From contig NZ_PJAQ01000017.1 of the NCBI RefSeq assembly GCF_002836775.1, forward strand, positions 124,001-188,000: DNA of 64,000 nucleotides. Direction: 5' to 3'. Both the position numbers and the translations under genes were made by a program. The notes beneath the pieces were generated by a model that searched no databases, was not told where the DNA came from, and was given only the letters and a program-made list of their open reading frames with translations. Below, in pieces: positions 1-8,140 of the stretch. Numbering within the stretch: position 1 is the stretch's first letter; each line of letters opens with the position of its first letter. This stretch comes from Colwellia sp. 12G3 (GTDB lineage: Bacteria > Pseudomonadota > Gammaproteobacteria > Enterobacterales > Alteromonadaceae).

Positions 1-140
1 GATGAGGCTAAGAAATAATCAAAAGGACCGGGCGCTGAGCCATCACCTTTATAACGAATAGGCTGATCAGCTATGACGCTAAAATCGTCAAACTTGGCTT
101 CAAGTCTAAGGTTGTCGAGAAAGTTAACTTTGATTTCCAT
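1..140 (-). CDS. OsmC-family protein, N-terminal fragment (runs off the window)
   Basis: The minus strand opens with an ATG at 140 and reads without a stop to the window edge, giving about 46 residues that begin MEIKVNFLDNLRLEAKF and continue through YKGDGSAPGPFDYFLAS. The GxGSAPGPFDYFLAS segment resembles the start of OsmC-like peroxide-stress proteins, in particular the longer OsmC/YcaO-type proteins of marine gammaproteobacteria. The catalytic cysteines lie beyond the edge, so function cannot be tested here. The 246 bp between this gene and the SulP transporter hold only a candidate terminator. The reading frame is clear; the exact subfamily is an inference from similarity. Confidence 0.7.
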   Translation of the reverse strand, partial: MEIKVNFLDNLRLEAKFDDFSVIADQPIRYKGDGSAPGPFDYFLAS

Positions 141-310
141 TGAATAATTTCCGGAGTTATTTGCGGCCAATCGGCAGAGTAATCTTAATGATGCTAATTA
201 TCGGATTTTTTGCGGCAATAGTCTTGGAAAAGTTGTATTAATTCTCTAAATAACTGCTGATGGTGAAACCATGATGATTTTATTTTACAAAAAGTCCCTA
301 AATATCAATA

Positions 311-352
311 AAAAAGCCCCCTACCAGGCCGTTTTAATAGCTAATAGGGCTC
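311..352 (-). terminator. Candidate rho-independent terminator of the SulP gene
   Basis: Read on the minus strand, AGCCCTA pairs with TAGGG-GGCT (two-base bulge) and is followed by TTTTTTAT. It lies about 35 bp after the SulP stop codon. The stem is imperfect, so confidence is moderate. Confidence 0.5.
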
Positions 353-386
353 TATTTAATCACTTACTATAACTTTAGGTAAGCGT

Positions 387-1997
387 TCAGGTTGAAGCTC
401 GGTCTGATAAATAAGTCAATGCATCTAATCTTGTAGCAAAGACATGTTCTTGGGGGATTTTATCAAGTAATTTCAATTTATTAAAATCATCTTTCACTCG
501 GTCACAAACACTAGAGAGTAAAATATCTCGACCTTGGCTTTGATAACTAACAATAATTTCTTCAATGGCAATAGTACTGGTAATGCCGACAAAACGTGCA
601 TCAGTTAAATCGATTAATAAGGTTTTGTTTTGATCCGTCTCTGAAACACTTTGTTTTAAGCCGCGAGCCACACCAAAACCAATAGGTCCTGAGATATTAA
701 GTAATAATACGCTATCATCCATGGCTTCTAATAATTGCCTTTCTGGCGGTGATAAATGTTCAGCCTCCTTCGCGGTACACAATTTAATGTTATCCAGTTG
801 GATTTCAGATAAGCGGCGAATAGTGACTAAATTCGCTAAAAACACACCAACTAAAACGGCTGTTACTAGGTCAAATGCCACTGACATGAACATAGTTAAT
901 ATCATTAAAGCAACACTAAACAAAGGTACTTGATGCAGTCTTTTAAGGAAGTTCCAATCAATAATACTAATACCTACGTGAGTCAAAATAGCCGCTAAAA
1001 CAGCAACAGGAATATACGCAGTGTATTCCCCTGCCCATAAAACAATGGCTAAAATAAAGAGAGCATGCAGAATACCCGACAAAGGTGTAGTCCCCCCCGC
1101 CCTTAAATTAGTGACTGTGCGCATAGTCGCGCCACCACCGGGTAAAGCACCAAACAAACCGGCAACAATATTACCGATACCTTGGCCAACAAGCTCTTGG
1201 TCAGAGTCATGTAATTCGTTAGTAATACTATCAACGGTTAGTGACGTCATTAATGAATCTAAGGTACTTAATGTGGCAATTAATAACGCCGATTTAATCA
1301 TTTCACTGGCTAAGGCATTGTCCCATACAGGCATGCTAAATGAAGGTAATTCACTGGCAATAGCGCCAACTACAGGCATATCACTGCCTGAGAAAACATA
1401 AAATATTGTCGCGCCCGCTACCGCAATAATACTGGCGGGTACCACTCGACTATATTTTTGCGGCCATAAAAAAAGTATGACTAAACAAGCCAATCCCAAT
1501 AAGGTGTTAGTGCTAGTTAGTGTGCTTAATGACAGTTGTAATTCTGGTAATGAATGACCAAATAAAGGTTCAATTTGGGAGAGGATGATCAGTACACCAA
1601 TGCCTGAGGTAAAGCCTGAAATAACGGGGTATGAGACGAGAATAAAGTACTTACCCAGTTTAAAAATACCAAAGAGCATTTGAAATAGCCCCGCTAAACT
1701 CACCACAGTAAATGCCGCCGCAATACCATTTTCAGGCGACTGAGCAACAAAGCTGGTTAGTATGGCAACCATAGCAACGGTTAAACCGGTATTAGGACCC
1801 GAAATTTGTTGGTTAGTACCGCCAAATAAAGAGGCGAATAATCCAGTTAAAATAGCACAATAAATACCCGCACTAGCACCCGCGCCTGAGGTAACCCCAA
1901 AAGCCAATGCAAAAGGGAGAGCAACGATTGTCGAAGTTAGCGCACCAAAAATGTCGCCTTTAATGGTATTTCGGTTAAAGTGGGATAAAGAAAGCAT
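387..1997 (-). CDS. SulP-family inorganic anion transporter with STAS domain
   Basis: A 536-residue inner-membrane transporter of the SLC26/SulP family, which moves sulfate, bicarbonate or similar anions. The N-terminal two thirds is almost entirely hydrophobic helices and carries the family-like stretch QQISGPNTGLTVAM near residue 65. The final 120 residues form a cytoplasmic STAS domain with LLIDLTDARFVGITSTIAIEE, the expected site of the anti-sigma-antagonist fold. Length is normal for the family. The gene stands alone, facing away from the purine permease. Substrate cannot be decided from sequence: no adjacent carbonic anhydrase or sulfur gene gives a hint, so a specific sulfate name is not justified. 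Confidence 0.9.
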   Translation of the reverse strand: MLSLSHFNRNTIKGDIFGALTSTIVALPFALAFGVTSGAGASAGIYCAILTGLFASLFGGTNQQISGPNTGLTVAMVAILTSFVAQSPENGIAAAFTVVSLAGLFQMLFGIFKLGKYFILVSYPVISGFTSGIGVLIILSQIEPLFGHSLPELQLSLSTLTSTNTLLGLACLVILFLWPQKYSRVVPASIIAVAGATIFYVFSGSDMPVVGAIASELPSFSMPVWDNALASEMIKSALLIATLSTLDSLMTSLTVDSITNELHDSDQELVGQGIGNIVAGLFGALPGGGATMRTVTNLRAGGTTPLSGILHALFILAIVLWAGEYTAYIPVAVLAAILTHVGISIIDWNFLKRLHQVPLFSVALMILTMFMSVAFDLVTAVLVGVFLANLVTIRRLSEIQLDNIKLCTAKEAEHLSPPERQLLEAMDDSVLLLNISGPIGFGVARGLKQSVSETDQNKTLLIDLTDARFVGITSTIAIEEIIVSYQSQGRDILLSSVCDRVKDDFNKLKLLDKIPQEHVFATRLDALTYLSDRAST

Positions 1998-2331
1998 GGC
2001 TACCTAATTTAAATTTATTGGTTAGTGGAAATATTAATCACGTTTGTGATATCGCGGTTTGATATCAAATTCGAAATAACTATCGCCATGAAAAATACGC
2101 TGTGGAACAATTTTTACTATTTGCTCCAATGTCTCGTTAGAGACCAAAGTATAGATTGTACACTAAAAAAAACCATTTCTTGACACTATTGACAAGTTTT
2201 CTACTTTAGGTATAGGATTAATGATGCTCATTTTAAGATAAGCATCACCAAGTACCAATAAAGACATTAGCAAAGTAAAATGTTCTGGGAGCTATACTGA
2301 AACCTTTATATTATTGATAATTAACGTTAAC

Positions 2332-2354
2332 TTAATTTCACTAGGTGAAATTAA
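2332..2354. promoter_or_regulatory. Perfect 10+3+10 inverted repeat upstream of the purine permease
   Basis: The arms TTAATTTCAC and GTGAAATTAA are exact complements around the centre TAG. It lies in the 683-bp gap between the divergent SulP and AzgA-type genes, about 330 bp before the latter. It could be an operator or a hairpin. A 16-bp-spaced TTGACA...TATAGG pair at 2189-2216 (plus strand) lies just upstream and may be a promoter. Nothing in the sequence identifies the binding protein. Confidence 0.4.
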
Positions 2355-2680
2355 ACTGTTTTATTTTTCACCATGCTCTAGTTATCTTTAATTTTGTAGG
2401 CTATAGCGTATATCCTACAGTCCAGACTGGTTTCACTATATGGAATTGACAAAATGGTTAACTTGTTAACTTTGCTTTTTATTTATGTATTAATAAATCA
2501 GCTATGCGGAAATTGGGTCCAACACAGCCTCTTTCTTAGCATTAGCAACCGCTGGCATTATCGGTTTTATCGATGTAGCCGCGGCTAGAAGGTCAAATTT
2601 TTAAAATTATTACAATCAGGTCAAACTTAAAAAATACAAATAAACGACCTTAAATATAAATCAACGAGAGAACTGTAGTT

Positions 2681-4129
2681 ATGGAACAGGTTAGCAAATC
2701 TTGCGAGAATCAAACTGAAGAGCAAACAGATGACGTAGGTCTGTTGGAGCGTCTTTTTAAACTGACACAACATAATACCACGATAAAAACTGAGCTCATG
2801 GCGGGTCTCACCACCTTCGTGACTATGTCTTATATTATGTTTTTAAACCCTATCATTATGTCTAAAACAGGCATGCCATTTGATGGTTTGTTCCTAGCCA
2901 CCTGTTTAGGTGCTGCAATTGCTACCATCATAATGGGTATGTACGCTAACTGGCCTGTAGGTCTTGCGCCTGGTATGGGGTTAAATGCCTTTTTTACTTT
3001 CTCCGTTGTTGGGGGCATGGGCTACAGTTGGCAAATAGCCCTAGGTGCTGTATTCCTGTCTGGTGTTATCTTTGTATTGATGAGTGTCACTCGCCTTAGG
3101 GAGTGGATGCTTGACAGTATCCCCATGAGTTTACGGCTCGCCATGACTGCAGGTGTTGGGCTTTTCTTAGGCTTTATCGGCTTGCGTTTTACCGGCATTA
3201 TTGTTGCTAACCCTGATAATGTTGTAGCCCTTGCTGACATGACCCATTTTGGTTTTGGTGCGTTTGGCCCTGAAGCGCCAGCATTAGGTTTTCTAAGTTT
3301 CTTATTAATCGCAGTGCTTAGTTACCGTAAAGTATTTGGCGCGGTATTGATTGGCATTGCTGTAACAACCTTCATTGCTTTTGCGATGACTTGGTTACTT
3401 CCTACTGATTTCTTTGTGGTTGCTGAAGCAGCTAAATCATTTGCACCTGAATCAGGCTTTGTTGCCTATAAAGGACTATTAGCTATTCCTGATTTCGCTG
3501 CCCTTGAACCTATCTTTTGGAAAGCTGATATTGTTGGCGCTTTTGAAGTCGCATTAATTCCTGTCATCGTAACCTTCTTATTCGTGAATATTTTTGATAC
3601 CGCAGGTACCTTAATGGGCGTTGCTGAACGCGCTAATCTACAAGACGAAAATGGTAAAATTGAAGGTTTAAGCAAGTCGTTAAAAGCTGACTCTATTTCA
3701 TCTGTTATAGGTACCGCTTTTGGTTGTCCACCGGTTACATCGTATGTTGAATCTGCTGCTGGTGTTGCTGCGGGTGGTCGTACGGGTCTGACGGCCGTAA
3801 CTATCGGTTTGTTATTTGCTGCGGGGGTATTCTTCTTACCGTTAGCACAAATGTTACCTGGTTTTGCCGTTGATGGTGCCCTTATTTATGTCGCCATGTT
3901 AATGATGAGCTCGCTTAAAGGCTTAGATTGGGACGATTTAACCGAATATGCTCCGGCAGTATGCACGACAGTTATGATGGCATTCACCTTCTCTATCGCT
4001 AATGGTATTGCCTTTGGTTTTATCACTTACACGGTATTAAAAGTAGGTGCAGGAAAATCTAATCAAGTATCTAACGGTGTTTGGGCGTTAACCGTATTAT
4101 TTATTGCTAAGTTTATCTTCTTAAACTAA
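2681..4129 (+). CDS. AzgA-type (NCS2/COG2252) purine nucleobase permease
   Basis: A 482-residue membrane protein of the AzgA/PbuG branch of nucleobase:cation symporters, which import adenine, guanine or hypoxanthine. Typical family segments are visible: ELMAGLTTFVTMSYIMFLNP near residue 40, APGMGLNAFFTF near residue 95, NIFDTAGTLMGVA near residue 305 and CPPVTSYVESAAG near residue 350, which together shape the base-binding site. Length and the 12-14 hydrophobic segments fit. The start ATG at 2681 follows GAGAG. The next gene is hypoxanthine phosphoribosyltransferase on the same strand, so import and salvage are neighbours, although a terminator and a repeat element separate them. Which purine is preferred cannot be read from the sequence. 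Confidence 0.9.
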   Translation: MEQVSKSCENQTEEQTDDVGLLERLFKLTQHNTTIKTELMAGLTTFVTMSYIMFLNPIIMSKTGMPFDGLFLATCLGAAIATIIMGMYANWPVGLAPGMGLNAFFTFSVVGGMGYSWQIALGAVFLSGVIFVLMSVTRLREWMLDSIPMSLRLAMTAGVGLFLGFIGLRFTGIIVANPDNVVALADMTHFGFGAFGPEAPALGFLSFLLIAVLSYRKVFGAVLIGIAVTTFIAFAMTWLLPTDFFVVAEAAKSFAPESGFVAYKGLLAIPDFAALEPIFWKADIVGAFEVALIPVIVTFLFVNIFDTAGTLMGVAERANLQDENGKIEGLSKSLKADSISSVIGTAFGCPPVTSYVESAAGVAAGGRTGLTAVTIGLLFAAGVFFLPLAQMLPGFAVDGALIYVAMLMMSSLKGLDWDDLTEYAPAVCTTVMMAFTFSIANGIAFGFITYTVLKVGAGKSNQVSNGVWALTVLFIAKFIFLN

Positions 4130-4149
4130 ACATTACGTTAATGTTAATA

Positions 4150-4177
4150 AAAGCCTTTGTTCGCAAAGGCTTTTTTT
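4150..4177 (+). terminator. Rho-independent terminator after the purine permease
   Basis: AAAGCCTTTG and CGCAAAGGCTTT form a strong stem around a short loop, followed by TTTTTCG. It starts about 20 bp after the stop codon. Confidence 0.85.
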
Positions 4178-4213
4178 CGTTTAAATACCCTTTTAGTTTT
4201 TAATCATTAACTT

Positions 4214-4479
4214 ATACCAATTTGATTAAATTTCTTCCCAACTCAGAGCTCTGCTCGATGTTCAATAACAAGGCAAATTTGTTTCGGTTTAGTCATTCTA
4301 AATCAAATAAACTTAACGATGTTAGTGAACATCGAGAAAGCTCCCAGAGGGCGAGTTTAAAAGGTTTACATGCTGCGTTATTGATTTTGATAAGGGAATA
4401 ACCATTCTCTTCAATCAATGCCTTGCCTCTAAGCCTTTTAATTCTCGCTGAGTGGGAAAGAACTTAATCAACTTGGTAT
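4214..4479. repeat. MITE-like palindromic repeat element, copy 1
   Basis: The ends are imperfect inverted repeats: ATACCAATTTGATTA at 4214 matches the complement of TAATCAACTTGGTAT ending at 4479, and similarity continues inward for about 34 bp. A second nested pair (CTCGATGTTCA and TGAACATCGAG) sits inside. A core with TTATTGATTTTGATAAG and ATAACCATTCTCTTCAATCA is shared with the element at 57406-57717. No transposase or ORF is present, so this looks like a non-autonomous mobile repeat. It fills the gap between the permease and hpt. I cannot assign it to a named family. Confidence 0.65.
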
Positions 4480-4497
4480 TAAATAAAAGAGATAACT

Positions 4498-5028
4498 ATG
4501 AAACATACCATTGAAGTCATGATCTCAGAAGAGAAAATTAAAAAACGCGTCGCCCAATTAGGGCTACAAATTAGTGAGCATTATCAAGACAGCGATAATT
4601 TAGTTATGGTGGGCCTATTACGCGGTTCATTCGTGTTCATGGCTGATTTGACCCGAGTTATTACCGTTAATCATAGCGTTGATTTTATGACAGCATCGAG
4701 TTATGGCAATAACACAGAGAGCTCTCGCGATGTGCATATACTTAAAGATCTTGATGATAATATTGAAGGTAAAGATGTTTTGTTGGTAGAAGATATTATT
4801 GATACCGGCAACACCTTAAGTAAAGTGCTGCAAATTTTAAATTTACGTGCACCTAATTCCATTCAAATTTGTACTTTGTTAGATAAACCAAGTCGCCGAG
4901 AAGAAGAGGTAGCGGTCAAATGGGTAGGTTTTGAAATCCCTGATGAATTTGTCGTGGGTGTCGGTATTGATTACGCACAAAAATATAGAAACCTCCCTTA
5001 TATTGGTAAGGTCATTCCAACTGAATAA
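4498..5028 (+). CDS. hpt: Hypoxanthine phosphoribosyltransferase
   Basis: A 176-residue cytoplasmic type I phosphoribosyltransferase that converts hypoxanthine (and guanine less well) plus PRPP to the nucleotide. The PRPP-binding loop reads [14 protein letters not shown] (about residues 97-110), preceded by the flexible-loop segment [13 protein letters not shown] and the early [11 protein letters not shown]. The C-terminal [28 protein letters not shown] is typical of bacterial Hpt. Length equals the E. coli enzyme closely. The ATG at 4498 follows AGAGATA. It lies downstream of a purine permease, consistent with salvage. Confidence 0.95.
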   Translation: MKHTIEVMISEEKIKKRVAQLGLQISEHYQDSDNLVMVGLLRGSFVFMADLTRVITVNHSVDFMTASSYGNNTESSRDVHILKDLDDNIEGKDVLLVEDIIDTGNTLSKVLQILNLRAPNSIQICTLLDKPSRREEEVAVKWVGFEIPDEFVVGVGIDYAQKYRNLPYIGKVIPTE

Positions 5029-5060
5029 ATAAAATTTTGAGTATATTTACAACAGAAAAA

Positions 5061-5083
5061 AAATCCGACACTAGGTCGGATTT
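5061..5083. terminator. Bidirectional terminator between hpt and cpxP
   Basis: AAATCCGAC and GTCGGATTT form a perfect 9-bp stem around ACTAG, flanked by A-rich sequence on the left and TTTAATTTT on the right, placed between convergent genes. Confidence 0.75.
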
Positions 5084-5134
5084 AATTTTCAAAAACATTT
5101 AATTAGAATACTACTCGTGCTTTTCCCAATAAAA

Positions 5135-5593
5135 CTAACGACGTGAACGTTTATGTTTCATTGCACTAAATTTCTCTAGTTGCTCCTCAGTTAAAATACT
5201 TTTCATCGCAAATTTATTTTTTGCTTTAATCAACGCGGCAGCAGAAAATACATCCTGGTTACTTGCTTGTAATTGAACAAAAGCTTGTTCGTCAAAGCTA
5301 TCTGCTGACATTAAGGTTTTAACTTGCGCGTGAAAAGCTTTCATTGCTGGCTTTAATGCTTGAAGTTGAATTTTTTCTTCTGCGTTTAGCGCTTGAATAT
5401 CCACTTGCTGGCTTTGAGATAGTCCTAATTTACTGGTGAGCTTAGCCAGCTTTTTTTCACTCATTTGTTGATGGTTTTTCTCCTGATTACCTTGATGGCT
5501 TGAGCTGTCATTACCAGCAAAACTCGCCTGTGACAAAACCAATACTGAACACAGTGAAGTGGCAATGGCTATATTTTTGAATGTAATTTTCAT
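5135..5593 (-). CDS. cpxP: CpxP/Spy-like periplasmic LTxxQ protein
   Basis: A 152-residue protein with a clear signal peptide ending near ASFA-GN (about residue 26). The mature part is helical and charged, with an LGLSQSQQ segment near residue 57 and an LTEEQLEKF motif near residue 138, the two LTxxQ-type repeats of the CpxP/Spy family. CpxP binds misfolded proteins in the periplasm and damps the sensor CpxA. Its position supports the assignment: it is divergent from a CpxR/CpxA pair, with tandem CpxR-like sites between. It ends in a basic tail KHKRSRR. A Spy or zinc-resistance-like chaperone is the main alternative. Confidence 0.8.
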   Translation of the reverse strand: MKITFKNIAIATSLCSVLVLSQASFAGNDSSSHQGNQEKNHQQMSEKKLAKLTSKLGLSQSQQVDIQALNAEEKIQLQALKPAMKAFHAQVKTLMSADSFDEQAFVQLQASNQDVFSAAALIKAKNKFAMKSILTEEQLEKFSAMKHKRSRR

Positions 5594-5682
5594 TGGAAAT
5601 TCCTTTATGGGTAATGTTATTTTATTAATAGAGAGTTGAGTTACGCTTAATTAAGTTCATAGGTAGTATATCGAGGCTTTTT

Positions 5683-5717
5683 GCAAAGCAGTGCAAGGCT
5701 GTGTAAAGCTATGTAAA
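5683..5717 (+). promoter_or_regulatory. Tandem CpxR-type boxes in the cpxP-cpxR intergenic region
   Basis: Four pentamers sit at exact 10-bp spacing: GCAAA at 5683, GCAAG at 5693, GTAAA at 5703 and GTAAA at 5713. The last two form a perfect GTAAA-N5-GTAAA, the known CpxR consensus of E. coli. A TTTAC at 5730 and another GTAAA at 5743 follow in opposite orientations. The array lies between cpxP and cpxRA, where autoregulation of both is expected. Confidence 0.75.
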
Positions 5718-5783
5718 GTTATATTCTGCTTTACAAAGATCACGTAAACTAATAGTGAGTCAACTATTGCAAACTAGGCAGCT

Positions 5784-6542
5784 ATGCCTCCCTTTCTCAA
5801 ATCGGCCACTCTTATGACACAATTATCACCGAAAACTAAACACATTTTATTAATAGATGATGATGCTGAGCTTGCTGAACTATTAACCGAGTACCTTCAA
5901 AGCGAGAATTTCAAAGTTACTTCATGTTTTGATGGCGCAAGTGGTTTAGCAAAAGCTTTTGATGATACTTTTGACCTGATACTACTTGATGTCATGATGC
6001 CAATACTAAATGGCTTTGAGGTATTAAAGGCGTTGGGGGGTAACCATAAAACGCCTATTTTGATGTTAACGGCGAAAGGGGATGATAATGACCGAATCTT
6101 AGGTCTTGAATTAGGCGCCGATGACTACTTAGCTAAACCTTTTAAACACCGGGAATTATTAGCACGTATTAAAGCGATATTAAGACGTATATCTATTGTG
6201 AAAAGTCAAAATACTGCAGACGTAAATGCCTCGACAGAGCAACTGAGCATTAATCAAGTCAAAGTTAATCAAGCAACCCGTGAAATAACCTGTCGAGGTG
6301 ATTTACTTGAATTAACCGGTACTGAATATTTGGTGCTGGTTTATATGCTAGAAAATAATGGCAAAATACTCAGTAAGTCTGAAATTTCTGAACAAGTCCT
6401 ACAACGTAAACTCACGCCATATGATAGAACTGTGGATGTTCATGTGGGTAATGTACGTAGAAAACTACTCGCTATTGACCCAATAGATAAGATGAAAACA
6501 GTACGTGGTGCTGGTTATGTCTTTTTGCAAGGAGAACAATAA
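5784..6542 (+). CDS. cpxR: CpxR-like OmpR-family response regulator
   Basis: A receiver domain (about residues 17-135) with the acidic pair IDDD, the phosphoacceptor Asp69 in LILLDVMMP, and the conserved Lys in DDYLAKPF is followed by an OmpR/PhoB winged-helix DNA-binding domain ending in VRGAGYVFL. It would activate envelope-stress genes once phosphorylated by the kinase encoded 2 bp downstream. The first ATG, at 5784, has an AGG five bases upstream. An in-frame ATG at 5814 lacks a clear ribosome-binding site but would give a 242-residue protein closer to typical CpxR length; in that numbering the phosphoacceptor is Asp59. The Cpx name rests on the cpxP neighbour and the upstream GTAAA-N5-GTAAA boxes. 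Confidence 0.88.
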   Translation: MPPFLKSATLMTQLSPKTKHILLIDDDAELAELLTEYLQSENFKVTSCFDGASGLAKAFDDTFDLILLDVMMPILNGFEVLKALGGNHKTPILMLTAKGDDNDRILGLELGADDYLAKPFKHRELLARIKAILRRISIVKSQNTADVNASTEQLSINQVKVNQATREITCRGDLLELTGTEYLVLVYMLENNGKILSKSEISEQVLQRKLTPYDRTVDVHVGNVRRKLLAIDPIDKMKTVRGAGYVFLQGEQ

Positions 6543-6544
6543 CG

Positions 6545-7963
6545 ATGCCGACATTACCTTCCTCACAGCATAAAAAATTTTCCTTAGGCATTAGCTTAAA
6601 ACTATTTATTACTTTTTGGCTAGTTATACTCACCTCAGTACTTATTAGCTACCTAATCACTATGCAATTTAGACATAGTCCGAGTCAAGAACAAGCCAAT
6701 CCTCAGCAGTTAAAACTATTAAACCAATACACAAAAAAGTTAGCGAACAAAAAACAGGTAAAACTTAAAGCCATACAGCTTAATTTTGACCGAAAACACC
6801 ATCAGCACTTAATCATAAAAAACATAAGTAACAACAGAATACATGCGCCAAGACAACGCGGCTGGTCAGAAATAAAAGACTATTTAAGCAAACACCCTCT
6901 CGATAATCCCGTCACCATTGACTTTGCTTTTACAAAGGTTACTTCCTCTGAGCCTATAATCATTAATGGTGAAAAATTTCAATTGTTCATTGCTAATGAA
7001 TTACACCGTAAACGTATTGTTAGCTGGGTTAATCAACTGCCTTTAGCTATGCGTTTAATCTTGCTGTTAATGATTAGCTTCCTATCATGCTGGTTGCTCG
7101 CCAAAAGCTTTACAAAACCCTTAATAGCCATACAAAAAGCCAGTAAAAGTATTGGTGAAGGTAAGCTAGCCACGCGCATAACAAAGTTTGACCAGCGATC
7201 TGATGAGTTTGGTGCCCTTGCACGCAGCTTTAATCAAATGGCAGAACAATTAGAAAATAATATTACTGCCCATCAACGTTTATTAGGTGATGTATCCCAT
7301 GAACTAAGATCGCCATTAACTCGCTTACAACTTGCTGTTGCTTTAGCCGAAAAAAATATGGGCAATAACGTTGAGCAACAAAAGCATTTAAATCGCTGTG
7401 AAACTGAAGTTGATCGATTAGATGAAATGATAGCTGATGTATTAACGCTTTCAAGACTAGAGCATAACCAGAATGCCTTTACTGTTGATGATATTGATTT
7501 CATGCACTTAGTAGAGCACGTTGTGAACGACTGCCAATACTTTGCAAGCAGTAAAAACGTTACCATAGCGCTGCAAGGGAAAATTAGCTGCATTCTTTTA
7601 GCCGACAGTAAACTGCTCGCCAGTGCAATCAGTAATGTTGTGAATAACGCGGTGAAGTACTCACCAAAAGACCAAGTAGTGACGCTTGCATTAAGCGAGA
7701 AAAATGAGCGGATAACGCTCACAGTTTCTGATAATGGCCCTGGTGTGCCTGATGAAATGATAGAACAACTGTTCACTCCTTTTTTCCGTGTTGCCGATGG
7801 CAGAGAAAGAAACAGCGGCGGTACTGGCTTAGGATTAGCAATTGCCCAGCAAGCTATCTTCTTGCACCAAGGTAAAATAATCGCACAAAATCAAGTGCAT
7901 AGCGGCCTAAAAGTTATAATTACCCTGCCGACATTATTAAAGCACATTACAAAAAATACTTAA
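6545..7963 (+). CDS. cpxA: CpxA-like sensor histidine kinase
   Basis: A 472-residue inner-membrane kinase. A first membrane helix lies near residues 20-40, a basic periplasmic sensor domain of about 125 residues follows, and a second helix sits near 167-187. Then come HAMP, the H-box with phosphoacceptor His252 in DVSHELRSPLTRLQ, and an HATPase domain with NNAVKYSP, DNGPGVP and GGTGLGLAIA. It starts 2 bp after the response regulator stop, so the pair is one transcription unit. The sensor domain is unusually rich in Lys, His and Gln. CpxP encoded divergently is the expected periplasmic modulator. Confidence 0.88.
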   Translation: MPTLPSSQHKKFSLGISLKLFITFWLVILTSVLISYLITMQFRHSPSQEQANPQQLKLLNQYTKKLANKKQVKLKAIQLNFDRKHHQHLIIKNISNNRIHAPRQRGWSEIKDYLSKHPLDNPVTIDFAFTKVTSSEPIIINGEKFQLFIANELHRKRIVSWVNQLPLAMRLILLLMISFLSCWLLAKSFTKPLIAIQKASKSIGEGKLATRITKFDQRSDEFGALARSFNQMAEQLENNITAHQRLLGDVSHELRSPLTRLQLAVALAEKNMGNNVEQQKHLNRCETEVDRLDEMIADVLTLSRLEHNQNAFTVDDIDFMHLVEHVVNDCQYFASSKNVTIALQGKISCILLADSKLLASAISNVVNNAVKYSPKDQVVTLALSEKNERITLTVSDNGPGVPDEMIEQLFTPFFRVADGRERNSGGTGLGLAIAQQAIFLHQGKIIAQNQVHSGLKVIITLPTLLKHITKNT

Positions 7964-7984
7964 GTAACTCCTCCTGCTACTGCA

Positions 7985-8020
7985 GAACAAAAGCACTTAA
8001 TTAATTAGGTGTTTTTGTTC
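7985..8020 (+). terminator. Terminator-like hairpin after cpxA
   Basis: GAACAAAAGCAC pairs with GTGTTTTTGTTC with one mismatch around an AT-rich loop; the right arm supplies the T run. It lies 22 bp after the cpxA stop. Confidence 0.6.
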
Positions 8021-8140
8021 TCTACTTTCTTTAAATACCTAATAAGAATGAAATATTTAGCAACAATACACGCATTGAAAATATGCATCATAATGTGACA
8101 CTGTTAGTCGTTTTAAAATCACTCACATGGAACTCATAAT

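Noticed and set aside
2230-2680. Purine riboswitch upstream of the purine permease
   Set aside because: The conserved purine-riboswitch core and its two loop motifs could not be found in this leader.
7273-7776. 167-codon minus-strand frame inside cpxA
   Set aside because: The plus strand has all histidine kinase motifs here; the antisense product is serine-rich with no domain.
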